64,000 nucleotides of DNA, taken from assembly GCA_018296165.2 (NCBI GenBank), contig JACKQL020000021.1:859726-923725 (forward strand). Reading direction: 5' to 3'. A model generated the notes under the pieces. It did not search any database. It saw nothing but the letters and a program-made list of their open reading frames with translations, and had not been told where the DNA came from. Position numbers and translations under genes: made by a program. Positions within the stretch are counted from its first letter, which is position 1, and each line of letters starts with the position of its first letter. Of this stretch, positions 12,445 through 23,833 are shown piece after piece. The stretch is from Termitomyces sp. T153 (taxonomy: Eukaryota; Basidiomycota; Agaricomycetes; Agaricales; Lyophyllaceae).

Positions 12445-12523
12445 TCTTATCTCAGTCTCCCAGTCTTATCTCAGTCTCCCGGTCTTATCTCAGTCTCCCG
12501 GTCTTATCTCAGTCTCCCAGTCT
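12445..12523 (+). repeat. About four 19-20 bp tandem repeats in T3 LTR
   Basis: Units of TCTTATCTCAGTCTCCCRG in tandem, downstream of the predicted transcription start; the same block is in the 3' LTR near 17546-17624. T4 LTRs have only a reduced version. Confidence 0.8.
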
Positions 12524-13073
12524 TGTCTCGTCTCCATTTCGTTATTGTTCTCGTTATTGTTTCGTATCTCTATTCGAATCTGCTCTTGTCCCATATCAAC
12601 ACCATCCCATTTCGTCTGACACTGTCTCGGTGACTCCGTCCAATCATTGTGCCCAAGTCTTCATCAACCTTAATGACCTCACGAACTCCGCGATTACGAT
12701 TACGAACCCCGACACTCCTTTACCAGGTCCGAACCTTGCTCTTCGCTCGGTCCCAGACTCCATCGGCTCCAAATGATCTCCCATCAAAACCCGGCTCCGC
12801 TCCCACTGATCACACAGCTGCCTCATCCTTTGCCTCTGCAAATCCCCCGTACGGCCTTCTGCCTGAACCCCTCCAAGACCGTCTCGTTTCCTCACAATCT
12901 GACTTCTCCGGACCTCCCCGGATCTGTCTGGATCACATCCCCCCAACTACCCACACGAGCCACCATGGCCCGGAACGTCTTCGAGTGTTCGGTTACCAGT
13001 GCAAGGGGATCACGCCCGCCTAGTAAGGACTCGCCCAGTGCAGCTGAGCCCCCGAGGTCAGCGGAACCTGACA

Positions 13074-15480
13074 TAATATCAAGACTCTACCTTACCCCGT
13101 CCGTGATGCCCGCACTATCTCCGCACACACGATCAAATAACTCCGATGTCTATGGTCTACCCGTGCCGGGGAACCCTTATGATTCATACGGCCCTGCCCA
13201 ATTTGCCGAGGCACATTGAGTCGCGGATCCGACACCAAACGTCCCCTCCGCTCCGGTTACTTTCATACAACGGCTCCCCCCACGGACACCCTCCCCAACT
13301 CACACCCAACTCCCAACCCCTCGCGCAAACCGTCAAATCATCTTCCACCCCACTCTTACACTCTCCGCTAACTCCGCTCTCTCGCACAAAGTTGGCCCCG
13401 ACATCACCCAAAGAATAACATCCTAAAGCCGGGCGACCATCCGATCAAACGAGTAACAAGGTCTCCGGCACCGCGCCAGCCCTCCAACCAACAATAACGC
13501 CAACCCGCCGCGGAACAGTCACCCACTGCGCGAGGATCGCCAGCTACAAAGAGACCACTGAGAACGCGCTTCCCCGAAGCCCGCCTGTGGATTCACCGGC
13601 CCACCAGCAACCCCGCAGACCGATAAACGCGACTAATCACCAACAACATCACCGAACCCTATTATCGACCCCCTCCAAGGAACTAAACCCTCCGACAACT
13701 AGCCTCGAGACCACCGAAATCAAGCTCGACCCAACAACCCCAACCACAGGACAAGAACCTCAGACCCAGGCTATGCTCCAACCCCATGACCTGCTTCCGG
13801 ACCTTGATCGATTGGCCATCACCTCCGCCCAACAAATGAAGGGGCCCCGACTCCCCCGACCTGACCCCAACAACCCCGGAACAAGACCAAAACATCCCCG
13901 AGCCTCTAGACGTTAATAAGGAGAACCACGGCACCCCGACAAGGGACAACTCCGGACCACGCCGCTATTTCACCACCCTCCCCCACACAATCCGGAGCCC
14001 CCGACAATGAGGACCCTGGACACCAAAACCCCCCGCATGCCACCCCCGAGCTTAAACCCCACCACCAGACTATGCCACCTCCCACGAAGGAATCCCCAGC
14101 ATAGGAGCCACCCCAAACTAACTATAGGAAAAAGGACCCTATACGAAGTAGTTCCCTAAGTACTCTAAATTCGCTGACATGTTCATATAAGGGAGGGAGA
14201 AGCCCCACCATCATCCAGAAAACGATGATGGGCCGTTTAAGCAACCCGACGACCCAACGGGCACGCACTCCGATATCCTCAAAGGACCTCCCCCACCTGG
14301 CTTGACAACCCAAACAACCCCATGCCAGCCTAAAACTGTCCCACCCAGACCCCTCCAAACCCTTCAACACAGCTCTGGACCCTGGCGACACGACTCTAGG
14401 GCCTCCGCTCCAACCACAACATTTGACCAAGAAGACTCACGGCGCCAGCTTGACAATGATGCCCTGGTAGCCCCAACCCCGCGACAGAAATCACCACCCA
14501 CTCCAAAACCCGCCCCTACATCGGAATATGTCCGCCCAAACAGGGACCACATCACCGGAGCCTCCAGAAAAGCGGGCAGTGCCTCTCCCCACTGCCACCC
14601 CCACACTTGCAACAATCTCCAAGCCGCTCCGGAACACGAATGAAGAGTAGCCTCGACCCTGCCGCATCTTCCGGGGAAGCCCCACTCCAGTGCCTCCCCG
14701 CGGCCGACCTCCCCGCCGCCCCAACAACCATGAACAACCAACAAACCCCCACCAAGTGACCCTTGAGTCGACTCCGGAACCACCCACTTCTTCCCGATGA
14801 AGGAACCACCGACCCCCAAACCTCCGAACTTGAGGAAGTATCAGAAATACGTAAGACCCCCTTTGTCCGCCTCGGGCTTACCTTTGGTCAGGAGAGCAAT
14901 ATCACATAAATGATCCGGAACCCCAAATTTCGGCCCCAGACCCGAAGGAACTGGCTGGGGCTGATCACCCCGCATCCTACCCCCTCGGTCATCGACACTC
15001 TGGAGCACACCAAAGCGCCACCCGAAGCATGCCCGCCCACAGACGCAACACTCCGGAACACGACCCCAACCCAGACCAACTATACCGCAAGGACGAACCT
15101 CGCCTCACCAAACCCCACCAATGAAAAAGGCCCCGCCGCCCTCGCCACCAGTGCCGGCATAAGGGCCAGACCATGGGGAGACCCCCATTACCCCCCGCCA
15201 ACCGCACTGCCAAGACAACTAAAGCCCCGAACCCGTTGGGCACCGTAAAAGATTCGAAGGCCCATCCTCCAATACCAACACGGCGCACGTCCCCTACACC
15301 CCCAGTTGGAACTTCCGAGAATCTAACTCAATGACACCGCCTGAAATGCCGGGAACCCCCACTGAAGAACTCCCACCACCCCCGCCGGACCTTGGGAGCC
15401 CTCCTGCGATGCCCCACCCCGTCCCGACAAACCCCGGGACTAGCCAGTGCAGACGGCACTAGTGGGCATAACCCCCGCCT
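13074..15480 (+). pseudogene. T3 relic of gag-pol, non-coding
   Basis: It starts with the PBS (13074-13086) and a gag-like start region. Short blocks then match T8 pol in order: a segment before RT near 14130-14190 (AAGTAGTTCC...AAATTCGCTGAC), an RT segment near 14625-14650, an integrase zinc-finger segment near 14840-14920 and the post-pol segment near 15405-15520. The blocks are separated by deletions and no frame runs through them. T4 (20297-23650) and T9 carry similar relics, so the loss predates the T3 insertion. Confidence 0.75.
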
Positions 15481-15674
15481 CTGGACTCACTAGGGATTCA
15501 ACTCCCTCTCACACCCCTGCGTGTTTCGCTTACTTCGTCCTCATACAAAACTAAAATCTCACTTCACACGCCCAGGGACCAAGAAAGGACATGTTCGTGT
15601 ACAAAAATTATATATACAATAGGCGGGGAAGGCAGCAAGTCCAAGAGCAACAAGAAACGAGACCCACACCCATC

Positions 15675-16805
15675 TCACTCCCTCCCCGGACCCCCCAGCA
15701 ACCCAACCCCCAGGTCGACCTCCATCTGGGCCCGCACCACCGCTAAGATCTCCGCCAACCCCGGCAATGCCTCCCCCGCGTTGGCCGCCACCTCCCACCA
15801 CGATCCCGGGGCCACCGCATTGCGCCGCCGATGCCCCGCCAGCAACCTCTCCAATCGCGCCATCCCCTGCTGCAACTCCGGAGGCTGGACTGCGGACCCC
15901 TGCATCAACCTGTCCTGAATTGATGCGAACGCTGCGGAGGCACCGTCCAAGAGGACCCGATGCTCCCGCACCCAGCCTAAACCCAGAAAATGAACCGTCA
16001 ATAACGAACGGAGGAATGGGAGACAACTCACGAAGGATCCCTGCGCAACCCGAGGCGGCCTCGTTGGCCAACCAATCCTCCCTCCGCCTCGCCACCTCCA
16101 GCTCCGCCCACAACGCATCCCCCTCCGGAACTCGTCCCTGCCCCTCCGCTTCCCCCGCGGGCTGCCCCTCCACCTGCGCCAGACGCTCCCGCAAACCCCA
16201 CACCTCTAGCGCTCGCTCCGTCACCACGCGCACCAAAGTATTCCTCTCCCGCTCCATCACTTCCTTCTCCGTCCGCGCCGCGTCACGATCCTCCCTTGCC
16301 CATCGGAGCTCACCCTCCCGTACTGCCAACGACGTCGTCAAGGCCTCCACCTGCTTGCGAAGGAAGACCTCCGTGATTGAAGGAATCGGCACGGGGGGAC
16401 TCAACAACCGCTCCGAGGGGACGCCCGGGACAGGAGAAAAGAGGGAGGACTCCGGAGGCCCCGCCGACAACTCATGCCCACGCGGCCTCTTGCTGGGTCC
16501 CGCCCCCGAGGGCAGGGAAGCTCGACGCTTCCCCCAAACCATTGCCGAGGACGCCCCCTTCCCCTTTGGCAACGCGGGACGAAACTTGGTCTGTTTCGGA
16601 ACCCCCGGAAAATCCACTACCACTACCACGGACGACTCTAAGGGAGCCCCGTCAATCATCCCGAAAAGAAAGGTCGACAACACTCACGACTCCGGTCCCT
16701 GATGCTACCCCAGCGCCGACGCTTGAACTCCTCACCCCCACTGTTGTACACCACCACCTCGTCCGAATCGGCGGGAGAGACTACTGGAACGCTGGGGGAA
16801 GACAT
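15675..16805 (-). CDS. T3 opposite-strand accessory protein, three exons, 341 aa
   Basis: Minus-strand exons 16805-16688, 16637-16032 and 15976-15675 total 1026 nt, exactly 342 codons with the stop. Introns of 50 nt (GTGAGT...CCTTAG, branch-like TGATTGAC) and 55 nt (GTGAGT...GGTTTAG) are canonical and phase 1. The start MSSPSVPVVSP corresponds to exon 1 of the T8 gene, and intron positions after exon 1 and before the C-terminal domain match it. It has an NLS-like basic stretch (GKRR...SKRPRGHE), a predicted coiled coil (FLRKQVEALTTSL onward, about 80 residues) and a conserved C-terminal region (LLDGASAAFASIQ...WWEV). The six-cysteine cluster of the T8 protein is missing. A TTAAAAG box lies 36-44 bp upstream of the ATG. 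Function unknown; a regulator of the element or of host genes is a guess. Confidence 0.75.
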
Positions 16806-17015
16806 AACGAAATTTGGGAAACCCCGGGGCACGCCCAAAGCTTTTAATTGATTGAGGAGAATCCTGATGAAACAGCGGCCGCGCTTCGACTTCGTCTCCC
16901 ACGCCACTATCATCACTGCGGATTGATCAATATTGCTCGGCTTCGACTCCCACACCCCGCCAATCCCCGCCCTGCCCTCGCGTCTCGAAGGGTCTCGACA
17001 CTGAAAGGGGGGTGA

Positions 17016-18174
17016 TGTCACGACCCATTCCCCGAAACCCCACACATCGTCCATCAACCCCCCGAACCCCCAAAGGGACCCCCAACGCTCCGCCGAACTT
17101 CCGCCCATGCCCCGCGCCTACTTCGGCTAACTCCGACGCCTCCCCGGCTAACTCCGACGGCCCCCTGGCCAACTTCGGTGCCTGCCCCGCAGCCACTGAC
17201 ACTTACCCTGGGCCTCCCGAACCCTGAGAACCACCCCCACTGTTCCCAATCTTCGCCACCCCATCATCAACTGAACACCCTGACCTATTCCGGAGTATCA
17301 CGACAACCTCGGGGCAACCCGCGTTCTCCAATGATCCTGTCAACGTATCAGCGCGGCACAATCCTCGATCACAACCAACACCTGCTCCCTCCGTTGAGCT
17401 CCGCCAAGCCCCACCGCCACAGCCGACGTACGCTGAAGTCCTCCGGTAGTCAGTATATAAGTCATCGAGTAGCTCTTCATACCCTAGTCTTGATATTGCT
17501 TAATGTTACCTATGGTCTGATTGTTTTGTGTCTCGTGTCTCGTTTTCTTATCTCAGTCTCCCAGTCTTATCTCAGTCTCCCGGTCTTATCTCAGTCTCCC
17601 GGTCTTATCTCAGTCTCCCAGTCTTGTCTCGTCTCCATTTCGTTATTGTTCTCGTTATTGTTTCGTATCTCTATTCGAATCTGCTCTTGTCCCATATCAA
17701 CACCATCCCATTTCGTCTGACACTGTCTCGGTGACTCCGTCCAATCATTGTGCCCAAGTCTTCATCAACCTTAATGACCTCACGAACTCCGCGATTACGA
17801 TTACGAACCCCGACACTCCTTTACCAGGTCCGAACCTTGCTCTTCGCTCGGTCCCAGACTCCATCGGCTCCAAATGATCTCCCATCAAAACCCGGCTCCG
17901 CTCCCACTGATCACACAGCTGCCTCATCCTTTGCCTCTGCAAATCCCCCGTACGGCCTTCTGCCTGAACCCCTCCAAGACCGTCTCGTTTCCTCACAATC
18001 TGACTTCTCCGGACCTCCCCGGATCTGTCTGGATCACATCCCCCCAACTACCCACATGAGCCACCATGGCCCGGAACGTCTTCGAGTGTTCGGTTACCAG
18101 TGCAAGGGGATCATGCCCGCCTAGTAAGGACTTGCCCAGTGCAGCTGAGCCCCCGAGGTCAGCAGAACCTGACA
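17016..18174 (+). repeat. T3 3' LTR
   Basis: 1159 bp, preceded by the polypurine tract AAAGGGGGG and TGA, and followed by the CATCC duplication. The TATA box (17454-17460) and self-primer-like site (17486-17497) repeat those of the 5' LTR. Confidence 0.92.
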
Positions 18175-18179
18175 CATCC
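18175..18179. repeat. T3 target-site duplication, right copy (CATCC)
   Basis: Matches 11910-11914; T2 sequence continues after it. Confidence 0.9.
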
Positions 18180-19149
18180 CACCCCTACTCCTCCACCACA
18201 CAGGCTGCACGCCAGCTTAATGATATGGGGCACTTCTCATGCCTGGCACAGCAAGGAATGCAAACAGAGGTGTCCCAACAGGTCCCCTGCATTGGCTTCT
18301 TGAACTCACAATGTTCCCCATAGTGGGTGCAGAGAGCGCACTAAGACATCAAATCAGCTCAGAACCCCACAGACAACACTACAAGCTCACCAGGGCCTCT
18401 GTCTGGCACCATTATAGGGTCAGGGGACCCCACACTCACCCCACCACCTCTGCAAACCTCTCAGGGGTCACATCTGCCTGGGCCACCCGCAATGCCTCCA
18501 GAACAGCCATGACCTGCCCTGGGCTGAAGTTGGACTGTGAGGAATGCCCTGCTGATGCTGAGGCAGGCGGTGCCACACCTCCAGATGACACCCCAGAGGG
18601 GCCAGCCACTGCAGCAGACAACTCTTTTGAACTCGATCAACTATGACAGGACACAGAGGGACAAACCGGCACTCACGACTATAATACATGCATTTGACGC
18701 GACCATAGTGAGGATTGGATTCCCCCAAGGAGGAGGAAGCGGGAGATGCAGATTGCAATGCAGACAGTACTGATGATGTTGGGGAGTAAGCAGAGGATGA
18801 CATTGTGAAGAGTTGGGGAAGCCAGCAAGCCATAAGTACTTGGCTGCAGTGGGAGTCAAGTTCTGTAGGAAGGAATCACTGTACTGGGTGGCGTTCAAAA
18901 TTTTGGAATGATTTGGAGGTAAAGTTGGTGGCTCCCAATGCTCTGCGCTGGCGTATGGGATGCTGAGGAACTGCTTAATAACTTGGGAAGAACCCCCTGG
19001 CAGATGGCGGCTATGCTTCAACTTTGTTTCCCATGCCACCATTGCTTGCTGCGGCCTGATCAATATTGCTTGACTTTGATTCCCATGCCCTGCCAATCCC
19101 TGAACTGCACCCCATGTCTCAAGGGTCTTGCCGCTGAGGAGAGAGTAAT

Positions 19150-20296
19150 TGTCACAACCTGTTCCCTGGACCCCCGTACATTGCCCGACAAACCCCTGTC
19201 CCCCCAGAACCTCCCCTGACGCTTTGTCAAACTTCCCCAGCACTCCGCGCCTACTCCAGCTAACTCCAACGCATTCTCGGCTAACTCTGACTGCCCCCTG
19301 GCCAACTCCAACATCTTCCCTGCAGCCGCCGGCACTTCCTCTGGACTTTCTGAGCCCCTGGGACCACTCCCCTGCTATGCCTAACCCCATTACATGTCAT
19401 TGACTTGACACCCTGGCTCCCCTGACTTATCCTGGAGTATCACAACAACCTTGGAACGGACTGCATCAACAATTAATCCCATCAACATATCAATGCAGCC
19501 CACCCTCTGGTCGTAACTGACACCCGTCAACTCTGTCGAGCTCTGCCAAGCCCCGCCACCATAGCCAACATTCCCAGAGCTCTTCAGTAGTCAGTATATA
19601 AGATGTAGAGTAGCTCCTCGTACTCTAGTCTTGAGATTACCTATCTACTTCCCCTACCTTGCCTGATGTGTTTCTGATTGTTGCTTCTTGTGTTTCATGT
19701 TCCGTGTCTCATTTTCCTTATTCTCAGTCTTCCGGTCTTATCTCATCTCTATTCTGTTATCATTTCATTATTGTTCCATGTTTCTGCCTGAATCTATTCT
19801 CATTCCCATCTTGTCTCCGCCTCATTTTGTTTGACTCCATCTCATCTCGTTTGATTCTGTCTATTGTGTTCAAGTCCTCTAGACCATAACGTCCTCACAA
19901 ACTCTGTGATTACGATTACAAACCTCTGACACTCTTTCACCAACTCCAGACCCCGCTACACGCTCAGCTCCAAACCCCATCAATACCCATTGATCTCCCA
20001 TCAGGACTCTGGCTCCACTCCTGCCATTCGCATAACCTCCACCTCCTCCACACCCGCAATACTCACACACAGACTTATGCCTGAACCCCACCAAGCCCGT
20101 CCCCCTTCCCCACAACTCATCCTCTACTCCTCCAGACCACCCCAGACTTGCTCAGATCAATTTCCACTAACCATCCTCACAAGTCCCCAGTGTTTGAAAC
20201 ACCTCCAAGTGCCCAGTTGTCAGTGCAGGGAATCACGTCCACCTAGTAAGGACTCACCCAGTGTAGCTGAGCCCCCATGGTCAGCGGAACCTGACA
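19150..20296 (+). repeat. T4 5' LTR, also in the position of the T2 3' LTR
   Basis: 1147 bp, TGTCACAACC...AACCTGACA, close to the copy at 25626. The T2 interior with its purine-rich tail (GAGGAGAGAG) abuts it on the left and the T4 interior on the right, so two elements share one LTR. Confidence 0.8.
19595..19639 (+). promoter_or_regulatory. T4 TATA box and covarying self-primer-like site
   Basis: TATATAA at 19595-19601, then AGTCTTGAGATTA at 19627-19639, again at 32 nt. It differs from the T8 site by one base, and the T4 PBS carries the compensating change. The 3' LTR has the same pair (26070-26076 and 26102-26114). Confidence 0.75.
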
Positions 20297-20309
20297 TAAT
20301 CTCAAGACT
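20297..20309 (+). other. T4 primer-binding site with compensating base
   Basis: TAATCTCAAGACT is the exact reverse complement of the T4 self-primer-like site, while other copies have TAATATCAAGACT. Confidence 0.7.
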
Positions 20310-23300
20310 CTACCTTACCCTGTTTGTGATGTTTGCACATGCCCCGCACACACATTTGCCAAACAATTCTGATGTCTATGGTCGACCCATGCTGGGAAAC
20401 CCTTATACAGCCCTACCCCATTTGCCAAGGCACACTGAGTCGTGGATCTGACACCAAAACATCCCTTCTGCTCTGGTTACACCCATATAATGGCCCTCTC
20501 CACAGACACCCTCCCCAACCCATGCTCAACCCTACACCCCTCCCACAAACCACCCTTCCCATACCTTCTCCACCAGCTCTGCTTCCCCACAAAGCCCAAA
20601 CCCAGCATCCCCAAGGCTTCACTCAGACCCCGGCAACAATTTGGCCCATTGCTCGACAACTTCTCTGACACCGCACAACAGATCATCCAACTTTCACCCA
20701 CAACCCTCCCCAAGAAAAGACTACTCTCTAAGCTAGCCCCACCATCGATTTGAATCAAGCCCAATCCAGCAGCCCCACCCACAATAATGCAAGATGCCAA
20801 GACTGATGCTATGCCCCAAATTATAGAAACCACTTCCAGGATCAGTTAGGACCCCCTGGCTGACTCAGCCATTACTTCCACCCAACAAATGAAAGGAGCC
20901 TGATGCCTCTGACCTGACCCTAACAACCCCAGAATCCCCAAGCCTCTAGGCAATCCAGGAAGGAAGAGATATGTGCCTCCACTCCAACCCTCAAAGCACA
21001 ACCCCAGAATTAACAAGGAGAACCATGGTACCCTGACTCTCAATAAGAAACAGCTCCGGAATCCCACCCACTACTTCGACACCCCCCCCCCATTTGATCC
21101 GGACCCCCCAACATTGAAGATCCTTGATGCCAACCCTCCCCACACACCATCAGACAAGGACCCTGCCATCAGACTATGCCACCTCCCGCAACAAGAACCC
21201 CCAGCATAGGAGTCGCCCCAAACAAACTATAGAAAGGATGGCCCTATACAAAGGAGGGAGAAGCCCCACCATCATCCCAGAGACCATTGATCAACCCACT
21301 CAAACGTTCTGACAACCCAAAGGGCATACGCTCTGACATCCTTGGAAGGCTTCCCCGCCAGGATCAACGACCCAGATAACTCTGCACCAACTCAAAGCTG
21401 CCCTGATCCACCCCTCTGACCCACTCCAGACCCTAGCAACACAACTCCAGGGCCCCCACTTCGACTCCAACATCCAACCAAGGGGACCTACAATGCCAGC
21501 TCAACAATGGGGCCCCTGTAGCTCCTACCCCACAAGCATAAACCACCGACCAACAGCTCCATACAACCCCGCCCCTACACTGGAAGATGTCTATCAAGCA
21601 GGGACCACACCAACGGAGTACCCAGAAACAAACCCTATGCAAAGTAATCTCTTCAGAGTACCCTAAAGTTGCTGATGCCTTCCCCAAGAAGATGTCACAT
21701 GCTGCAATCCTGCCCTCGGAGTCCCAGCCCCGCCACTGTCCCACTCCCCTCCCCCAATGCAAAATGCTCCCCAAGAAGAGAAGAAACTCTAGGACCCTCA
21801 AAGTAGCCCCCCCCCAAAAATTCACAACACCTCTGGTGAATCCAACCCCACCCAACAGAGACAAACCCTGAAGCCAAGAATAATGAAGTGGCCCCACTGA
21901 CTCCGCCCCAACCATCAAGGGACCAATGATGCCCTCCACAGAAGCAACCAACCCCCACTCACATTTGCAACAGCCTCCGGACTGCTCTGGAGCATGAATG
22001 AAGAATTGCCCCAACCCCGCCACGACTCTCAGGGAGTCCAAACCAATGCTCCTCTGTGACCGACTTTCCCGCTGCCCTCCAACAATTGTGAATGACCATC
22101 TCCCCCCAATGCAACAAATATTTTGCACAGAGGAATGATGGCCAGACTCACCCAAAACCTCAGAAGACAGCTAGACCAGCTCCCCCCATCCAAGCTTGGC
22201 TCCAGGAGCCACCGCCACTCCTACACAACAAGTCTGCTGCTCAGTGGTAACATCCATTGAACATCTACTTGTCATGCTGACATGAACCTAGAGGAAAACC
22301 CCCACTCCAGAGCTTCCCCTCTGATTTATGACACAACCCTGCCAACAAGCTAAGACCCAATCCCAACCCCCGCATTGACTCCAGACCCCTGGTACTTGCG
22401 CTTGGAACAGCAGACCGACAAAATGCGCCTTGGACCCCTTCCTCCGCCCCGCACCACCCCCAAAGCCAATACAACCAATGAACCCCCCACCAAGTGACCC
22501 TTGTGTTGACTCTGAGACTGCTAACTTTTTCCCTGATGAAAGAAACACCTACCCCCAGAAGGAACAACCCACGGGACGAGCCCCAAAGCATCTCTGCTGA
22601 GGTGAGCCATTCCCCAACCGACCCCTGTACTGCTCCTGCCAAAGAAGCATCCACCAATACAACCCCAACAGCCCTCCAAACTCTAGGGAGTGTCAGAAAT
22701 ATGTAAGACCCCTCTGCCCGTCTGTGGACTTACCCCTTGGCCAGGAACGCAATGTCATGTGGATGACCTAGAACCCACAGACCTCAACTCCAGACCAAAA
22801 GGAACTTGTAGGGACTGATCACCCCAAATCCCATCCCCTCATCATCAACACTCCGGAGCACACCAAAGCACCACCTGAGCACACCCGCCCATAGACGCAA
22901 TACTCCAGAGCACGACTTTGACCAGAACCAACACTCTGGAGCGCAGCAAAGCCCAATCCTGAGTGCCCTTCACCAAATACAATACTCTGGAGCTTGACAA
23001 AACCCTACCACACACAACCCCACCCAAACGTAAACCTCTGGGCACCCCCAACCAAGGAATCACAACCCTCACCCTAAGGGAGTACCTCTGCCTCCACGCT
23101 GACCAAACCCACAGCATAGATGGCATGGAAAACAGCCCCCTGCCAACTTACTACAGGGACCACCCTACTCCAGGGGCTCCGCCACTAAGCTGCTAGGGAC
23201 TCCCTCCTCTGACCAACTATGCCCCAAGGATGAACCTCACCCTGCCACCCCCACCATCACTAAAAAGGACCTCTGCCACCCCACCACCTGCGTCAGCATA

Positions 23301-23650
23301 AAGGCTAGACTGCCAGAAGACCTCTGCCCCTCCCACCAGCCACACCAACAAAAGACCAAAGCCCTGACCACCCCAAACACACATCAAAGACCCAGAGGTC
23401 CACCCCCTTGAACCAGCACAATGCACATCTCCGCTGCAGACTGAAGAAAACCCCTACACCCTGGGTCTGAGGCCCCAAGAATCAAACCCAGCAATGCTGC
23501 CCAAAAATGCCACATAACTCTGCAGGAAGACTCCCAACACCCCCACCAAGCCTTGGAAACTCTTCCTACGGTGCTCTGCCCCATCCCGGCAACCCTGGGA
23601 CTAGCCAACACAGACCACATTAGTGGGCTTAACCCCCGCCTCTGGATCCA
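20297..23650 (+). pseudogene. T4 relic of gag-pol
   Basis: The first part resembles the T3 gag-like start (DVYGRPMLGNP near 20360). Later blocks match T8 pol, for example a segment near 21630-21690 before the RT, an RT segment near 21990, and an integrase zinc-finger block near 22690-22760. No long reading frame survives. The segment near 23590-23660 is the conserved post-pol sequence seen in all family members. Confidence 0.7.
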
Positions 23651-23833
23651 CTAGGGATTCAACTCCCACCAGCACCCCTGCGTGTTTCACTTACCTCACC
23701 CTCATGCAAATTGAAGTCTCACTTCACACACCCAGGAACAACGAAGAAGCATTGGAAAGTACAAAAAATATGATACAAGGCAGAACGGGGCAGCAAAATC
23801 AAAGACAACAAGAAGCGGGGCCTGACTACCCAC

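Larger units (their letters stand above)
11915..13073 (+). repeat. T3 5' LTR
   Basis: 1159 bp, starting TGTCACGACCC and ending GCGGAACCTGACA. It contains a TATA box, a self-primer-like site and a CT-rich tandem block. It is nearly identical to the copy at 17016-18174. The long plus-strand open frames across it arise from high-GC composition and I do not regard them as genes. Confidence 0.92.
11915..18174 (+). mobile_element. T3: young non-autonomous LTR element keeping only the opposite-strand gene
   Basis: T3 is 6260 bp with two 1159-bp LTRs (11915-13073 and 17016-18174), a PBS at 13074, the polypurine tract CTGAAAGGGGGG before the 3' LTR, and CATCC duplications. I noticed about five differences between the LTRs, all transitions at CpG, so insertion was recent. 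The interior from 13074 to about 15480 is a scrambled relic of gag-pol with no usable reading frame, and similar relics occupy T4 and T9. This is therefore a lineage that transposed in trans rather than one dead copy. The only intact coding unit is on the minus strand (15675-16805). Confidence 0.85.
11325..18803 (-). pseudogene. T2 opposite-strand accessory gene, decayed and split by T3
   Basis: On the minus strand, exon 1 begins with ATG at 18803 (MSSSAYSPTSS, like MSSSAYSPTAS in T8). Near 18220-18335 lies the cysteine cluster, again C-x2-C-x6-C-x15-C-x2-C-x6-C, starting CALCTHYGEHC. T3 is inserted right after the conserved EQGWD segment; removing T3 and one copy of its CATCC duplication restores the frame into WVAEQLLEGHKGK. 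The remaining C-terminal part lies at about 11325-11914. Stops such as the one just before GWD show it is dead. See the T8 gene at 41985-43680 for the intact version. Confidence 0.75.
3395..19149 (+). mobile_element. T2: decayed Ty3/Gypsy chromovirus, host of nested T3
   Basis: The order is 5' LTR, gag, pol (protease, RT, RNase H, integrase, chromodomain relic), then a gene on the opposite strand. The last is interrupted by T3 at 11915-18174 and resumes at 18175 in the same reading frame. T2 is a relative of T8: gag and pol align throughout, but CG dinucleotides are mostly replaced by TG or CA and there are many stops and small indels. Its 3' end runs straight into the LTR at 19150, which is of the other subfamily and also serves as the T4 5' LTR. 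The 5' boundary is uncertain because the LTR start is eroded. Confidence 0.8.

Noticed and set aside
11537..12619. Long plus-strand open frame (360 codons) over the T3 5' LTR, and its counterpart at 17178-17720
   Set aside because: It crosses the LTR boundary, promoter and CT-rich repeats, is Pro/Ser-rich from composition, and repeats in the other LTR; no motif supports a gene.
15559..16683. Uninterrupted 374-codon reading of the T3 antisense region
   Set aside because: It ignores conserved donor/acceptor sites; beyond 16031 it reads the wrong frame relative to the C-terminal domain conserved in T4, T6 and T8.
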